Source: Ornithobacterium rhinotracheale
Lineage (GTDB): Bacteria > Bacteroidota > Bacteroidia > Flavobacteriales > Weeksellaceae
Reading direction: 5' to 3'
NCBI RefSeq assembly: GCF_022832975.1
Contig: NZ_CP094846.1
Span: forward strand, 434,001-498,000
Length of the DNA: 64,000 bases
Positions 35,425 to 44,843 of the stretch are shown here, piece by piece. A program made the translations under genes and the position numbers. The notes below the pieces were generated by a model. It saw only the letters and a list, made by a program, of their open reading frames with translations. It searched no databases and was not told where the DNA came from. Numbering within the stretch: position 1 is the stretch's first letter; each line of letters begins with the position of its first letter.

Positions 35425-36684
35425 TTAATCTTCTTCTTTTAAATCTAAATGAAAAATTTCGTTGATAAACCCAATGGTTTGGTGCGCCTTGTCGGGATGT
35501 TCCATTAAATAAGCCGCAAATTGATTGGTCATTTTTTGGGCTAAACGCAGGCTCAAGCGGTCGCCTTTGGGACAAATACTGATTTCCTCTTTTTTGCGAA
35601 GTTGCTTCTTTTCGTATCGTGCCAAAAACAGCATACGCTCCTTAAAAGCTTCGATGGCAGGCACAAATTGTCTACCCTCAATCCAATCCTCAAATTCCCA
35701 AAGATTCAGGCGGATAATAGTTTCCACTTTCGGTACTTCGGATTCGCGTGCTTTGAGCGTTTCGTTGATGGTTTGCGAGAGCATATCTACATTGATGAGT
35801 TCAATGTTTTCTAGCTCTTTTACAGCGGTATCTACATTGGCTGGAATCGACATGTCGATGACGAGCATTTTCTTGTCGGGCAACATGTCTTTGGTTATTG
35901 TCGGTGTTTTGGCACCCGTTGCCACGATAAGCACATCGGTATTTTGCAAAGTTTCGGTGAGCTCTTCGATTTTCTTAAATTTTATATCTAATTTCTGGCT
36001 TAATTTTTCGGCTTTTTCAGGCGTTCTATTAATAAGCGTTACCTTATTATTTCCCGTGTGCTTCACAAGGTTTTCGCAAGTATTTCGCCCGATTTTCCCT
36101 GTTCCGAAAAGCACTATGTTCTTCTGTTCAAGGTTAGGAATGTGGCTTAAAATATACTGCACCGCCGCGTAGGACACAGAGGTGGCTCCATCGCTAAGCG
36201 AAGTTTCATTTTTAATCTGCTTGCTGATTTGCACTGCGGTGTTAATGAAGCGCTCCAAATAGGCATTAGAGCAACCCAATTTTTTAAATCGCTTGAAGGC
36301 TTTGCGCATTTGTCCCAAGATTTCAAAATCGCCTAAAATTTGACTTTCCAGCCCAGACGAAACGCGGAACAAATGATTGAGTGCTTGTTTTCCTTTTTTA
36401 ATAAAAGTGATTTCTTCAAAAACCGATAAATCGCCGCCCACTTGCTTGCAATATAATTGCATCATAGGCTGGTGCGATTGAGCAAAGAAATAGATTTCGG
36501 TACGGTTGCAAGTAGATAGAATGAAAAAATGCTCCAAACCTATATTTTTGGCTTTAAGAACAAAATCCTTTTCCCAATCTTCAAAAAAAGCATATTCACC
36601 GCGTGTTTTTACATCGGCTTTTTCATAACTGATGCCGATGACATGAAATTGCTCTAATGTTTCTTTTTCTTCCAATACACTCAT
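35425..36684 (-). CDS. hemA: Glutamyl-tRNA reductase
   Basis: A 419-residue enzyme that starts C5-pathway tetrapyrrole synthesis by reducing Glu-tRNA to glutamate 1-semialdehyde. The catalytic Cys lies in LSTCNRTEIYF (about residue 59). The specificity region has HLFRVSSGLESQILGDFEIL. The NADPH domain has VLFGTGKIGRNTCENL and NRTPEKA. The C-terminal dimerisation helix is present. First gene of the hem operon, so it sets entry into the pathway. hemB and hemL are not here. Confidence 0.96.
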   Translation of the reverse strand: MSVLEEKETLEQFHVIGISYEKADVKTRGEYAFFEDWEKDFVLKAKNIGLEHFFILSTCNRTEIYFFAQSHQPMMQLYCKQVGGDLSVFEEITFIKKGKQALNHLFRVSSGLESQILGDFEILGQMRKAFKRFKKLGCSNAYLERFINTAVQISKQIKNETSLSDGATSVSYAAVQYILSHIPNLEQKNIVLFGTGKIGRNTCENLVKHTGNNKVTLINRTPEKAEKLSQKLDIKFKKIEELTETLQNTDVLIVATGAKTPTITKDMLPDKKMLVIDMSIPANVDTAVKELENIELINVDMLSQTINETLKARESEVPKVETIIRLNLWEFEDWIEGRQFVPAIEAFKERMLFLARYEKKQLRKKEEISICPKGDRLSLRLAQKMTNQFAAYLMEHPDKAHQTIGFINEIFHLDLKEED

Positions 36685-36694
36685 AAACTCGGCG

Positions 36695-36702
36695 CAAAGG
36701 TA
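36695..36702 (-). promoter_or_regulatory. -7 box of the hem operon promoter
   Basis: TACCTTTG on the minus strand, 11 bases upstream of the hemA ATG, leaving a very short leader. Confidence 0.6.
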
Positions 36703-36748
36703 CGAAAATTATTAGGCTAAAAAAAGAAAGATGTTTTTATCCTATTTA

Positions 36749-36780
36749 TTTGAAATAAATTCAAAAAGGAATTATATTTG
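36749..36780 (+). promoter_or_regulatory. Promoter of the DUF4230 gene
   Basis: TTTG (36749-36752) and TATATTTG (36773-36780) are 20 bases apart. The first TTG of the open frame (36782) would lie before or at the transcription start. Confidence 0.75.
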
Positions 36781-36805
36781 ATTGTATCAATTCAAACCAA
36801 AATCT

Positions 36806-37408
36806 ATGAAATACTTAAAATACTTAGGCTTGCTGGTATTGGGGGCGTTGCTCACTTTTTTTGTGATGAAAGCCACGCAAAAAGACCATGCACAAGAGGC
36901 GTCTTCTACGATTGCCTATGGCATTCAGCGATTGAATAAAATGGTGGTAGCGGAGCAAACCTATGCCAACTTTTATTCGCACAAAAGCAAGAGTAGCTAT
37001 TTGGGGAATTTAATCTCGTTTGACAAGTCTTTGCTTCTAAAAGTGGAGGTAAAAGCGCAGGCGTCTTATGATTTGTCTAAAATGCAAGTGAAATTGGATT
37101 CTGTGAATCAAACGATTTATATCCAGAAAATTCCGCCGTTGCAAATTGAGCTGTTTCCCGATGTGGATTTTTTTGAAATGAACCAAAGTAAAATGAATGC
37201 GTTTAGCAAAGATGATTTAAACGGAATTAAAAGCCGCGCCGTGGCAGAAGTGGAGAAGACCATCGACCAAACGAGTTTGCGAAAAGAGGCACACGAGCAG
37301 CTATTGCAAAACTTAGAAGAAATTTATCTTTTAGCTAAAATTTATCATTGGAAAATTGTAGATGAAACCGAATTTGCCGATGAAATGAAAAACCGAATTC
37401 CGATATAA
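36806..37408 (+). CDS. DUF4230 domain-containing protein
   Basis: A 200-residue protein with the start set at the ATG at 36806 from promoter position. An N-terminal membrane helix (YLGLLVLGALLTFFVMKA) is followed by a soluble domain with LNKMVVAEQTYANFYSHKSK, KVEVKAQASYDLSKMQVKLD and a C-terminal Glu-rich helix. This fits DUF4230, a family of membrane-anchored proteins of unknown function. It is monocistronic, between the hem promoter and a shared terminator. Confidence 0.8.
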   Translation: MKYLKYLGLLVLGALLTFFVMKATQKDHAQEASSTIAYGIQRLNKMVVAEQTYANFYSHKSKSSYLGNLISFDKSLLLKVEVKAQASYDLSKMQVKLDSVNQTIYIQKIPPLQIELFPDVDFFEMNQSKMNAFSKDDLNGIKSRAVAEVEKTIDQTSLRKEAHEQLLQNLEEIYLLAKIYHWKIVDETEFADEMKNRIPI

Positions 37409-37425
37409 TTTTTAAGGCTAAAAAC

Positions 37426-37461
37426 AAAAAATCCCATTCTTGCAAGAATGGGATTTTTTTA
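37426..37461 (+). terminator. Bidirectional terminator after the DUF4230 gene
   Basis: AAAAAATCCCATTCTTGC folds on its complement (perfect inverted repeat) with A and T runs on both sides. It also serves the convergent thioredoxin-like gene. Confidence 0.9.
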
Positions 37462-37477
37462 TGCTTTAACCTAAGGG

Positions 37478-37981
37478 TTATAATTTTACTTCATCGATGG
37501 ATTTAGCATAATATTGTTTGATTTTTCCATCTTCGTCAAGCACCATGTATCTTGGGATCCAATCTAAGTCGATGTATTTGGTAAAAGCAGATTCGGTGCC
37601 TTTGCCCCAGCCACCAGACATTAAGATGAAATCACCTTTTAAATTGTTTGGTTTTACATATTTTTCGATGCCGCCTTTCCACGCTTCTTCGTTTTTGTCT
37701 ACAGAAATGAAAAGGTAATTGATGTCTGGGTGCTCTGCTTGAAATTTAGTCATCTCAGGCATTGCTTTTACGCAATCACCACACCATGAAGCCCAAACTT
37801 CTACTAGCGTGATTTTGCCTTTTTGTGCATTTAAAATTTCGCCAAATGTAGTTTGGCTTGTGCTATTAATCTCTGTTACATTTTGGTTTAAAACTTCTTG
37901 GGAAAATTCGGTTTTTTCGGTTTTTTTAGAACACGAAATAATTCCTAAGGAAGCTAAGCAAAGTAATACTAATTTTTTCAT
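37478..37981 (-). CDS. TlpA/ResA-like thioredoxin lipoprotein
   Basis: A 167-residue protein with a lipoprotein signal (MKKLVLLCLASLGIISC; Cys at residue 17). The thioredoxin-fold domain from about residue 45 has the redox motif in EVWASWCGDCVKAMPEM (CGDC) and the cis-Pro loop region WIPRYMVLDEDGKI. It should act as a periplasm-facing thiol-disulfide reductase, perhaps in cytochrome maturation or oxidative repair. It stands alone. Confidence 0.88.
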   Translation of the reverse strand: MKKLVLLCLASLGIISCSKKTEKTEFSQEVLNQNVTEINSTSQTTFGEILNAQKGKITLVEVWASWCGDCVKAMPEMTKFQAEHPDINYLFISVDKNEEAWKGGIEKYVKPNNLKGDFILMSGGWGKGTESAFTKYIDLDWIPRYMVLDEDGKIKQYYAKSIDEVKL

Positions 37982-38022
37982 GATTGATAATTTAAAAAAC
38001 CAAATATAATGATTTTTTAAGA

Positions 38023-39243
38023 TTAAACTTTCTTTTGTTTTTTTAGACTTTCAATTTCAATCAGGTAGATTCTTTTAAATGTGAAAGCTGCTAGGATTAA
38101 ATAAAAAATACAGAGTAGCCACATGTAAATAAAATCGGTCTTAAGTATATTTATGTCTGCCCCCATTTGAGTAATCGCTACAAATCCTTTGGATCCTAAA
38201 GTAGTTGGGACTAAGTGGGAGAGACCTTGAATGTACCAAGGAATAGCATCGCTAGGCCAGGAGAAACCAGTAATCAATAAAGCGGGAATCGATGTAAACA
38301 TAATGGCTAAAATGGCATCTTCTCTTTTTCTAAAGAAATTCAGTAAAAATAAGCCAAGATACACGACTGAAAGCAAGAAAGGAATCATATATACTATGGT
38401 TTCTAGCAAGTTTCCACGCATTGGGATGTTAAAATAAGGCATTACAAATCCTACCATGTAGATTAAAATACAAAGGCTGATGATGAGATATGTTGTCGCT
38501 TTTCCCATGACAATTGGTAGCATTCCGAAAGTGTGATTGGCATTAGGGTATAATTTTACAATTTTATGGTTTTCTCGCATGGTTCCGCCAAGGATTCCGA
38601 TGGCTTGCAACATCGTGGTTTGGAAGATGATTACCAATACCACGGGGATCAAAAATGTGCCATATCCTGCGTTGGAGTTATATAAGTTTACGGCACTTCC
38701 CGTGAGTGGTGCTCGCTCTATTTGTGCCACTTTGGGCAAGTTTCCTTTAGCCTCGATTTTCTTAATTTCGACTCCTGCTCCCATGTAGGCTACCGCGTAT
38801 TTGGCAGCGGTGAGCACTTGCTTATAATACAAAATATAAGCCCCATCGGTGTAGACAGAAACTGTGGGCTGTTGAGATTTTTGAAGGTTTTTTGAGAAGT
38901 TTTCTGGCACCACGATGATCCCCCGTACTTTTTCCTCTTCAAAAGCTTTTACTGCCTCTGGGAATTGCGCGTAATGGTGGTTCATGCTCACTTGCTCGGT
39001 TTCATCCATCATTCGGATAAATTGTCGGCTATGCACGGTGTTGTCCAAATCTATATAGGCCACTGGCAAGTCGGTCAAAACCTCGTGCGAGTAAACATAA
39101 GCATACAAGAAAGATACGATGGTACTCACCAAAATAAATGAAAACAATACCGCAACATCCGAGAAAATATTTTTAAATTCTCGCATCATCGCGTAGTAAA
39201 AGTTCCCAGCATCAAGGTGGATTCTATTGATGAATCTATTCAT
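38023..39243 (-). CDS. ABC-2 type transporter permease (second of pair)
   Basis: A 406-residue inner-membrane protein. One N-terminal helix (about residues 30-52) is followed by a large extracytoplasmic domain (LPVAYIDLDNTVHSRQFIRM; GIIVVPENFSKNLQKSQQPT) and about five C-terminal helices (VYNSNAGYGTFLIPV-like start; LLITGFSWPSDAIP). This is the YhgE/YbhR-type ABC-2 exporter layout. It overlaps the first permease gene by 8 bases. No ATP-binding subunit is encoded in the operon. Confidence 0.88.
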   Translation of the reverse strand: MNRFINRIHLDAGNFYYAMMREFKNIFSDVAVLFSFILVSTIVSFLYAYVYSHEVLTDLPVAYIDLDNTVHSRQFIRMMDETEQVSMNHHYAQFPEAVKAFEEEKVRGIIVVPENFSKNLQKSQQPTVSVYTDGAYILYYKQVLTAAKYAVAYMGAGVEIKKIEAKGNLPKVAQIERAPLTGSAVNLYNSNAGYGTFLIPVVLVIIFQTTMLQAIGILGGTMRENHKIVKLYPNANHTFGMLPIVMGKATTYLIISLCILIYMVGFVMPYFNIPMRGNLLETIVYMIPFLLSVVYLGLFLLNFFRKREDAILAIMFTSIPALLITGFSWPSDAIPWYIQGLSHLVPTTLGSKGFVAITQMGADINILKTDFIYMWLLCIFYLILAAFTFKRIYLIEIESLKKQKKV

Positions 39244-40396
39244 AGCTTCCTTTTTTTAATTTTTTTACAAATAATGGATATGAGCTTAAAAATAGAATGA
39301 AATAAGCTCCCAATGCGATTAAATTATGCAAAGTATAATTCACAGGAATTCCCTTTATGGCACGATTTACAAAATATTTGATAAAGTGCGTGTATGGGAA
39401 TATGTTACTCACATCTTGAATGAATTTTGGCAAACCTTCAATCGGGAAAGTGTAGGCTCCAAACGAGAAGCATACAGCACAAAAACCACCGCCAAAGGTA
39501 AGCGCAGAGCGCATATCCTTAGAAATATTTACAAAGAATACAGCCAGTAATTGGTGCGTGAGAATTAGCACAAATGTAAGCAAAACTACATTCCACATAG
39601 GTACTTGCAATGGCGTGCCGATAATCCTGAACAAATAAAAGTTCATAAACCAACCCACAAAGCAAAATACAATCGTGTAGGGGAGTAGTTTACCCCATAA
39701 TGCTGACCATGAATTGCCGCCACTCATGCGCAACCAGCTATCGGCAAAACCATATTTAAGCGGTGTAGCGATGATGTAGATACTCAAAATAACCACAAGC
39801 ATTTCCAGCATAAATGGTAGAAATGGCGTAATCAAATAATATCCATAGTTGGAATAAGGGTTGTACATATTATGCAAATCTAGCTTAATGGGCTGCACAT
39901 CGGCGTGTGCCCAGTAGCCTTCTTGTCCTTTTTTCTTTCTTTTTTCTATGTCGATTCCCGCAGAAACCATTGCGATAGTGGTACTGAAAGCCTTTTGAAT
40001 ATTTCCCGCTGGCAATAAAAATTGCCCATTGGTATAGCAAATAATCTCTGATTGTTGTCCATCAAGTACATTTTTTTGCACCCCTTGCGGAATCACCACC
40101 AAGGCGTAAACATCACCGCGTCTCAGCAATTTTTTGGCTTCATCCTCGTTGTTGAGGGCGATGCTAAATTCTATTTCTGGGGTAGATTCTAGTGCTCTAA
40201 TTATTTTTCTTGATGTGGAGGTTTTGTCGTAGTCTATCAAGGCTACCTTAAAGCTATTAGGTGTTCCTGCTTTAAATAATAATCCAAAGAAGAAAAATAA
40301 AATCAATGGCAAGCCAAGGCTTAAAAATAATTTCTTGGGAGAACCCGCTAAAATCTTAAATTCATAGAAAAATACTTTCCAAAAACCATTTTTCAT
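39236..40396 (-). CDS. ABC-2 type transporter permease (first of pair)
   Basis: A 386-residue paralogue-like partner of the next permease: N-terminal helix (KKLFLSLGLPLILFFFFGLL), extracytoplasmic domain with KVALIDYDKTSTSRKIIRAL and VVIPQGVQKNVLDGQQSEII, and five to six C-terminal helices with the FGAYTFPIEGLPKFIQDVSN stretch. The two probably form the membrane channel of an exporter using the adaptor and TolC-like proteins encoded just upstream. It lacks an ATPase domain itself. Confidence 0.88.
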   Translation of the reverse strand: MKNGFWKVFFYEFKILAGSPKKLFLSLGLPLILFFFFGLLFKAGTPNSFKVALIDYDKTSTSRKIIRALESTPEIEFSIALNNEDEAKKLLRRGDVYALVVIPQGVQKNVLDGQQSEIICYTNGQFLLPAGNIQKAFSTTIAMVSAGIDIEKRKKKGQEGYWAHADVQPIKLDLHNMYNPYSNYGYYLITPFLPFMLEMLVVILSIYIIATPLKYGFADSWLRMSGGNSWSALWGKLLPYTIVFCFVGWFMNFYLFRIIGTPLQVPMWNVVLLTFVLILTHQLLAVFFVNISKDMRSALTFGGGFCAVCFSFGAYTFPIEGLPKFIQDVSNIFPYTHFIKYFVNRAIKGIPVNYTLHNLIALGAYFILFLSSYPLFVKKLKKGSYE

Positions 40397-40447
40397 ACGA
40401 TTGAGTGTTTTTTAATTTAAAATAAAGAATGAAAAAATAAAGCGAAT

Positions 40448-41425
40448 TTATTCTTTCACAAGAACACTCATTCCTGGTTTTAGTCCTTCCACTTTCTTGG
40501 TTGGGTAAGCCTTAATTTGGAAAGTTTTACGGTCGAAATCGCCACTTGAGCGAGTGGCACGCCAAGTTGCAAAATCAGCTTGCACAGCCATGTGTTTCAC
40601 TTTAAGCTCGATTTCTTGGTCGTTCAAAGCGGGTACAAAGGCTCTGAAAACTTCGCCCACTTTGTAGTGTCCCAATTTATCTTCTCTAATGTTGAAAACC
40701 ACCCATTCGTCTGTGGTGTCTACCAAATTTATAACAGGGTAACCAGCGTTTACGATTTCGCCACGCGTAGGGATAATGGTTTCTACGGTTGCGTTGTAGG
40801 GGGCATACACTTTAGCTCCATCAAGATAAGCGTTTACCTCGGCAATGGCTCCATCGGCTTTGGCTACTAGTGCCGCGGCTGCCTCTTTGTCTTCGATACG
40901 AGTACCACTTTTAGCCATTTCGTACTGAGATTTGGCTGCTGCAGCTTGTTTTTGAAGCGCCACCATTTGTGTATAGGCTTCGTCTTTTTTCTGTGCAGGT
41001 ACCACTTTAGCCTCATACAAATTGCTCACACGCTGATAGGTTTTTTGGGCTAAATTAGCGGCGGCTTGTGCTTGTTGCCAAACATTATAAGCCCCTGTGA
41101 TTTGTTCTTTTCTTGCTCCAGCGTATGCTTTTTGTTCTTGCGCTACGGCAGCAGATTTTGCTGCTTCGGCTTGTGATTTTTTGGCTTGAATTTCGGTGCT
41201 TTCAAGTTCCAAAAGCAAGTCTCCTTCTTTTACTTTTTGCCCCTCTTGAACAAAAATTTCTTTCACACGGCCTGGTACTTTTGGTGCCACATTGATTTGT
41301 GTAGCCTCCACTTGCCCTTGCAAGTAATTATCTTGCGGACGATTGTAATACCAAATTGAAAGTCCCACCACTGTTCCAAAAACAAGAAGTGTAATGATGA
41401 TGCTGATGATATCTTTTGTTTTCAT
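40448..41425 (-). CDS. HlyD family secretion protein (periplasmic adaptor)
   Basis: A 325-residue protein with an N-terminal membrane anchor (about residues 8-28). The first lipoyl half is VPGRVKEIFVQEGQKVKEGD, followed by a long Ala/Gln/Lys-rich helical hairpin and the second half VYAPYNATVETIIPTRGEIV. The C-terminal barrel is ELKVKHMAVQADFATWRATR. The layout matches YbhG/EmrA-like adaptors that connect an inner-membrane exporter to TolC. It lies between tolC-like and permease genes. Confidence 0.92.
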   Translation of the reverse strand: MKTKDIISIIITLLVFGTVVGLSIWYYNRPQDNYLQGQVEATQINVAPKVPGRVKEIFVQEGQKVKEGDLLLELESTEIQAKKSQAEAAKSAAVAQEQKAYAGARKEQITGAYNVWQQAQAAANLAQKTYQRVSNLYEAKVVPAQKKDEAYTQMVALQKQAAAAKSQYEMAKSGTRIEDKEAAAALVAKADGAIAEVNAYLDGAKVYAPYNATVETIIPTRGEIVNAGYPVINLVDTTDEWVVFNIREDKLGHYKVGEVFRAFVPALNDQEIELKVKHMAVQADFATWRATRSSGDFDRKTFQIKAYPTKKVEGLKPGMSVLVKE

Positions 41426-41474
41426 AACTAAAGAATAGAATTTCTTAAAAAATTAATTTAAATAGATTTTTGTT

Positions 41475-42830
41475 TTATTGAATTGTGTATTGATTTAAAG
41501 TATGGCTCAATCCGCAAGTTTCAAGCATTTCGGTCAAGGCTTTGTCCATGGCAAAAAGCGCTTGCAATTTTTTCATTTTGATTGAAGCTAAATAAAGGTT
41601 GGCATCTACCACATCCACAGATTTAGCAAAACCTTCATAAAACGCTTTTTCTCTCACGCGCACAAGCTCTTCGGCAAAGGCCAAAGATTTTTTCAAACTT
41701 TCTAATTGCTCTTGTTGTTTCTGGATTTCGGTAAATTGTTTTTTTACCAATGTCTGAATGTCTCGCTCGGCTTGCTTTGTCAAGAAATCTACACTTTCGC
41801 TCACAGCCATAGATTGCTCATATTCTTTTTTATTTTTAAATCCAGTGAAAACATCTACTTGCATTCCAATTCCTACATACCATTCAGGCTCGGTAATCGG
41901 CAAGTTTTCGGTCAATAAATATTTAGAACCCACAAGCGCGATATCGGGCATAAATTTAGATTTTTTAAGCGCCACATCTTGCTCTGCTAATTGCTTTTTA
42001 AGTCGAGCCTTGGCAATTTCTGGGTAATTTTCTTTGGCTTGCTGCTGGTAATATTCTAGCCCTTTTAGCAAAACAACTTCAAACAAAGGTGTGCTTAAAT
42101 CTTCGGTATATTTTTCGGTGTTAAGTGCTCCCCAAAGCGCAGCTTCTGCAAGTGCTACATCTTTTTCTGCTCCTTGCAATTCACGATCGGCATCGGCAAC
42201 GGCGGTTTCTGCCATCATTTTTTCTACAGGTGCAATCATTCCGTTTTTTTCCAATTGCTCGGCGTTGTAAAAATGTTTTTCGGCGGCTTCTTTGGCTTGC
42301 TCACGCACTTTTACTGCTTCTTGTGCCAGCTGCACTTGGAAATAGCGCGTAGAAACTTCAGAAATCAATTTTGATTTCACATCTTCGGCTTCCGTTACAG
42401 CCAAATCTTTTTTGATTTCGGCAGCACGATTTGCCGCTTTGATTTTCCCGCCCGTGAAAATAGGCCATTTTACATCGGCTTGTAGCGTCATTACATCGGC
42501 ATCTTGAAAAGGAACGCGCCAATCCCCCATTTTGTTAGGATTTAAAAATGGCACAATCGATGCCAAGGCGTATTTATACTTGTTTAAATTAAGAGAAAGA
42601 TCATCGTTCATGTGAATGATTTTTCCGCTCATAGTCACTTGTGGCAGGTGCAGACCTTGTGCAGCATCTACACCAAAATTAGCGGCTTGTGCTTGTTTCT
42701 CGTAACCTTTGAGTTTGCCATTTTTGTTTTCCATTAAGTTGAGCGCTTGGTTCAGGCTCAGGCTTTGTGCTTGAGCCGTTAAGCTAAGCGTAAGCAAAAT
42801 GGGACATAGAAGTTGTTTAATTTTTTTCAT
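41475..42830 (-). CDS. TolC family outer-membrane efflux protein
   Basis: A 451-residue precursor with a signal peptide (MKKIKQLLCPILLTLSLTAQA). The two-fold helical repeat of the family is visible: SLSLNQALNLMENKNGKLKG, ISEVSTRYFQVQLA-type helix, AEQLEKNGMIAPVEKMMAET, then the second-half FYEGFAKSVDVVDANLYLAS. It forms the outer-membrane duct of this export system. It is 8 bases after tetR. Confidence 0.92.
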   Translation of the reverse strand: MKKIKQLLCPILLTLSLTAQAQSLSLNQALNLMENKNGKLKGYEKQAQAANFGVDAAQGLHLPQVTMSGKIIHMNDDLSLNLNKYKYALASIVPFLNPNKMGDWRVPFQDADVMTLQADVKWPIFTGGKIKAANRAAEIKKDLAVTEAEDVKSKLISEVSTRYFQVQLAQEAVKVREQAKEAAEKHFYNAEQLEKNGMIAPVEKMMAETAVADADRELQGAEKDVALAEAALWGALNTEKYTEDLSTPLFEVVLLKGLEYYQQQAKENYPEIAKARLKKQLAEQDVALKKSKFMPDIALVGSKYLLTENLPITEPEWYVGIGMQVDVFTGFKNKKEYEQSMAVSESVDFLTKQAERDIQTLVKKQFTEIQKQQEQLESLKKSLAFAEELVRVREKAFYEGFAKSVDVVDANLYLASIKMKKLQALFAMDKALTEMLETCGLSHTLNQYTIQ

Positions 42831-42838
42831 GGTTTTTT

Positions 42839-43420
42839 TTAAGCTAAAGCTTTCATGTAAATTTCAGTTATTAATTGAACGTCATCCTCATTAAATTCAG
42901 ATGCGCTAAATATATTTCTTTCTCTTGAGTTTATAAAGAAAAATGTGGTTCCGATTATTATAGTATATAAAATTTCTGGTGTTATAGAATTGTTTATCTC
43001 TTTTGTTTTATGTCCTAATTCTATGGCGTTTTTACATGTTTTACTTAGAATGTCTTTATCTTCTTGTGTTAAACGAAATGAGTAATCAGTCATCAATTTA
43101 AGCAAAAAAAGAATATGATTAGGGTTGTTATTTGCTTGTTCAAAAAGGTTGGAAATAAATTTTGTAATTACTATTTTCAAGCTTTTTTCGTTTTTTAGTA
43201 AAAGAGAAAGATGTTCTGTACTTTTTTTAAATAAATCTTTAAAAATGGAGCGAATGAGATCATCTTTGCCGAGGTAAAATCTATAGAGATATCCCATTGA
43301 AACCTCGGCCTGTTTGGTAATCTTGGCTACAGAAGCATTTTTAATCCCCTCATCTACTACAGTTTTGATGGTTGCTTCTTGAATTTTTATGATTTTTGAT
43401 CTATCTGTTATTCTTGCCAT
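42839..43420 (-). CDS. TetR/AcrR family regulator of the ABC-type efflux operon
   Basis: A 193-residue regulator starting at the ATG at 43420 (MARITDRSKIIKIQEATIKT); 17 further in-frame residues upstream would run back through the operator and end 16 bases beyond the -7 box, so they are rejected. The helix-turn-helix is at about residues 28-50 (NASVAKITKQAEVSMGYLYR, FYLGKDDLI). It heads the operon tetR-tolC-hlyD-permease-permease. An inverted repeat (43426-43443) overlaps its predicted transcription start and is likely the autoregulatory operator. A near-identical site lies upstream of an outer-membrane protein gene at 45701. Confidence 0.92.
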   Translation of the reverse strand: MARITDRSKIIKIQEATIKTVVDEGIKNASVAKITKQAEVSMGYLYRFYLGKDDLIRSIFKDLFKKSTEHLSLLLKNEKSLKIVITKFISNLFEQANNNPNHILFLLKLMTDYSFRLTQEDKDILSKTCKNAIELGHKTKEINNSITPEILYTIIIGTTFFFINSRERNIFSASEFNEDDVQLITEIYMKALA

Positions 43421-43425
43421 GTTAA

Positions 43426-43443
43426 AAATGAATGAATGTTCAT
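43426..43443 (-). promoter_or_regulatory. Candidate TetR operator, site 1
   Basis: Minus strand ATGAACATTCATTCATTT, with the inverted core AATGAA-2-TTCATT (43431-43444). It overlaps the expected transcription start of the tetR operon. 16 of 18 positions match site 2, and the two differences are the central dinucleotide. Confidence 0.65.
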
Positions 43444-43447
43444 TTTG

Positions 43448-43455
43448 CAAATGTA
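43448..43455 (-). promoter_or_regulatory. -7 box of the tetR-tolC-hlyD-ABC2 operon
   Basis: TACATTTG on the minus strand, immediately upstream of operator site 1. Confidence 0.65.
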
Positions 43456-43583
43456 ATGCCATTTTATTCAAATTACAAAATCTATTTTAAGAATTATATT
43501 TATTAAGTGTTTATTTAAAAGTATGGAGAGGTACTGGTTGCAATGCAAATAATAATAGATTAATTATTGACGATTAAATTTCA

Positions 43584-43591
43584 TATATTTG
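43584..43591 (+). promoter_or_regulatory. -7 box of clpX
   Basis: TATATTTG, 22 bases before the ATG. An AAGAGGAAT stretch ahead of the ATG is one of the few Shine-Dalgarno-like sequences in the window. Confidence 0.6.
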
Positions 43592-43613
43592 TAGCTCAAA
43601 ATTTAAGAGGAAT

Positions 43614-44843
43614 ATGACCAATAAAAAAAGTTGTACTTTCTGTGGGAGAACACAAGATGAAGTAGAATTATTAATTTCAGGTATTCATGGAAATATATGC
43701 GACCAATGTGTAGAGCAAGCATATAATATGTTAGAGGCAGATGGTGTGTTTAAACATAATAAAAAAGAATCGCAACTTGATTTTGATTTAAAGTCTCCGA
43801 AGGAAATTAAAGCAGCGCTTGACGAGTATGTTATTGGACAAGAGGATGCCAAGAAAATTCTTTCGGTAGCGGTGTATAATCACTACAAACGCCTAGGGCA
43901 AACAATAGGAGAAGATGAGGTGGAAATCGAAAAATCCAATATTTTGCTCGTGGGAGAAACAGGGACTGGCAAAACTTTGCTAGCCAAGACCATTGCGCGA
44001 AAACTCCAAGTGCCTTTTACCATTGTAGATGCCACAGTGCTTACCGAAGCTGGTTATGTGGGCGAAGATGTGGAAAGTTTGCTTACTCGTTTATTGCAAG
44101 CAGCCGATTACGATGTGGAGAAAGCGCAACGAGGAATTGTATTTATAGATGAAATTGATAAAATTGCAAGAAAAGGCGATAACCCGTCCATCACACGAGA
44201 TGTATCGGGAGAAGGCGTTCAGCAAGGATTGTTGAAGTTGCTTGAAGGTTCTATCGTAAATGTTCCGCCACAAGGGGGGAGAAAGCACCCAGACCAAAAA
44301 TACATTCAGGTGGATACCAAGCATATATTGTTTATAGCAGGTGGAGCTTTCGCTGGAATTGAAAAAGATATTGCGCGCCGCTTGAATACCAATGCAATCG
44401 GGTTTAAGAATGAAAATTCCGAGAAGTTAGACGAAAAAGGATTGCTTAAATATGTAAATGCACAAGATTTAAGAAGTTTTGGTTTAATTCCAGAGCTTTT
44501 AGGTCGTTTGCCATTGGTTACACATTTAGATCCGTTGTCTAAAGATGCACTTTATGCGATTTTGACTCAGCCAAAAAATGCCTTAATTAAGCAATTTGAA
44601 AAATTATTTGCCATGGACGGCGTTCAGTTGAGCGTAACGCCAGACGCTATTGAATGTTTCGTAGACAAGACCATGGAATTAGGCTTGGGGGCAAGAGGAC
44701 TTCGTTCGCTTACCGAGAAGGTGTTTACAGAATTGATGTATAACATCGATGAGCTACCAAACGAGTACGAACTGACCAAAGACACCGTTTTAGATATATT
44801 AAATCAAGAATCAATTCAACAAATTAAAAATTTAAATCAATGA
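43614..44843 (+). CDS. clpX: ATP-dependent Clp protease ATP-binding subunit ClpX
   Basis: A 409-residue AAA+ unfoldase that feeds tagged proteins to ClpP. The N-terminal zinc-binding domain is [20 protein letters not shown] followed by NICDQC. Walker A is in [17 protein letters not shown], Walker B in [13 protein letters not shown], the pore-region segment in [18 protein letters not shown], and the sensor-2 region in [14 protein letters not shown]. clpP is not adjacent. An outer-membrane protein gene overlaps its stop codon by 4 bases. Confidence 0.97.
   Translation: MTNKKSCTFCGRTQDEVELLISGIHGNICDQCVEQAYNMLEADGVFKHNKKESQLDFDLKSPKEIKAALDEYVIGQEDAKKILSVAVYNHYKRLGQTIGEDEVEIEKSNILLVGETGTGKTLLAKTIARKLQVPFTIVDATVLTEAGYVGEDVESLLTRLLQAADYDVEKAQRGIVFIDEIDKIARKGDNPSITRDVSGEGVQQGLLKLLEGSIVNVPPQGGRKHPDQKYIQVDTKHILFIAGGAFAGIEKDIARRLNTNAIGFKNENSEKLDEKGLLKYVNAQDLRSFGLIPELLGRLPLVTHLDPLSKDALYAILTQPKNALIKQFEKLFAMDGVQLSVTPDAIECFVDKTMELGLGARGLRSLTEKVFTELMYNIDELPNEYELTKDTVLDILNQESIQQIKNLNQ

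Noticed and set aside
35525-36172. Long plus-strand ORF (215 codons) opposite hemA
   Set aside because: It lies wholly antisense to hemA, which has all catalytic motifs; the translation is Ser-rich with no family features and no promoter.
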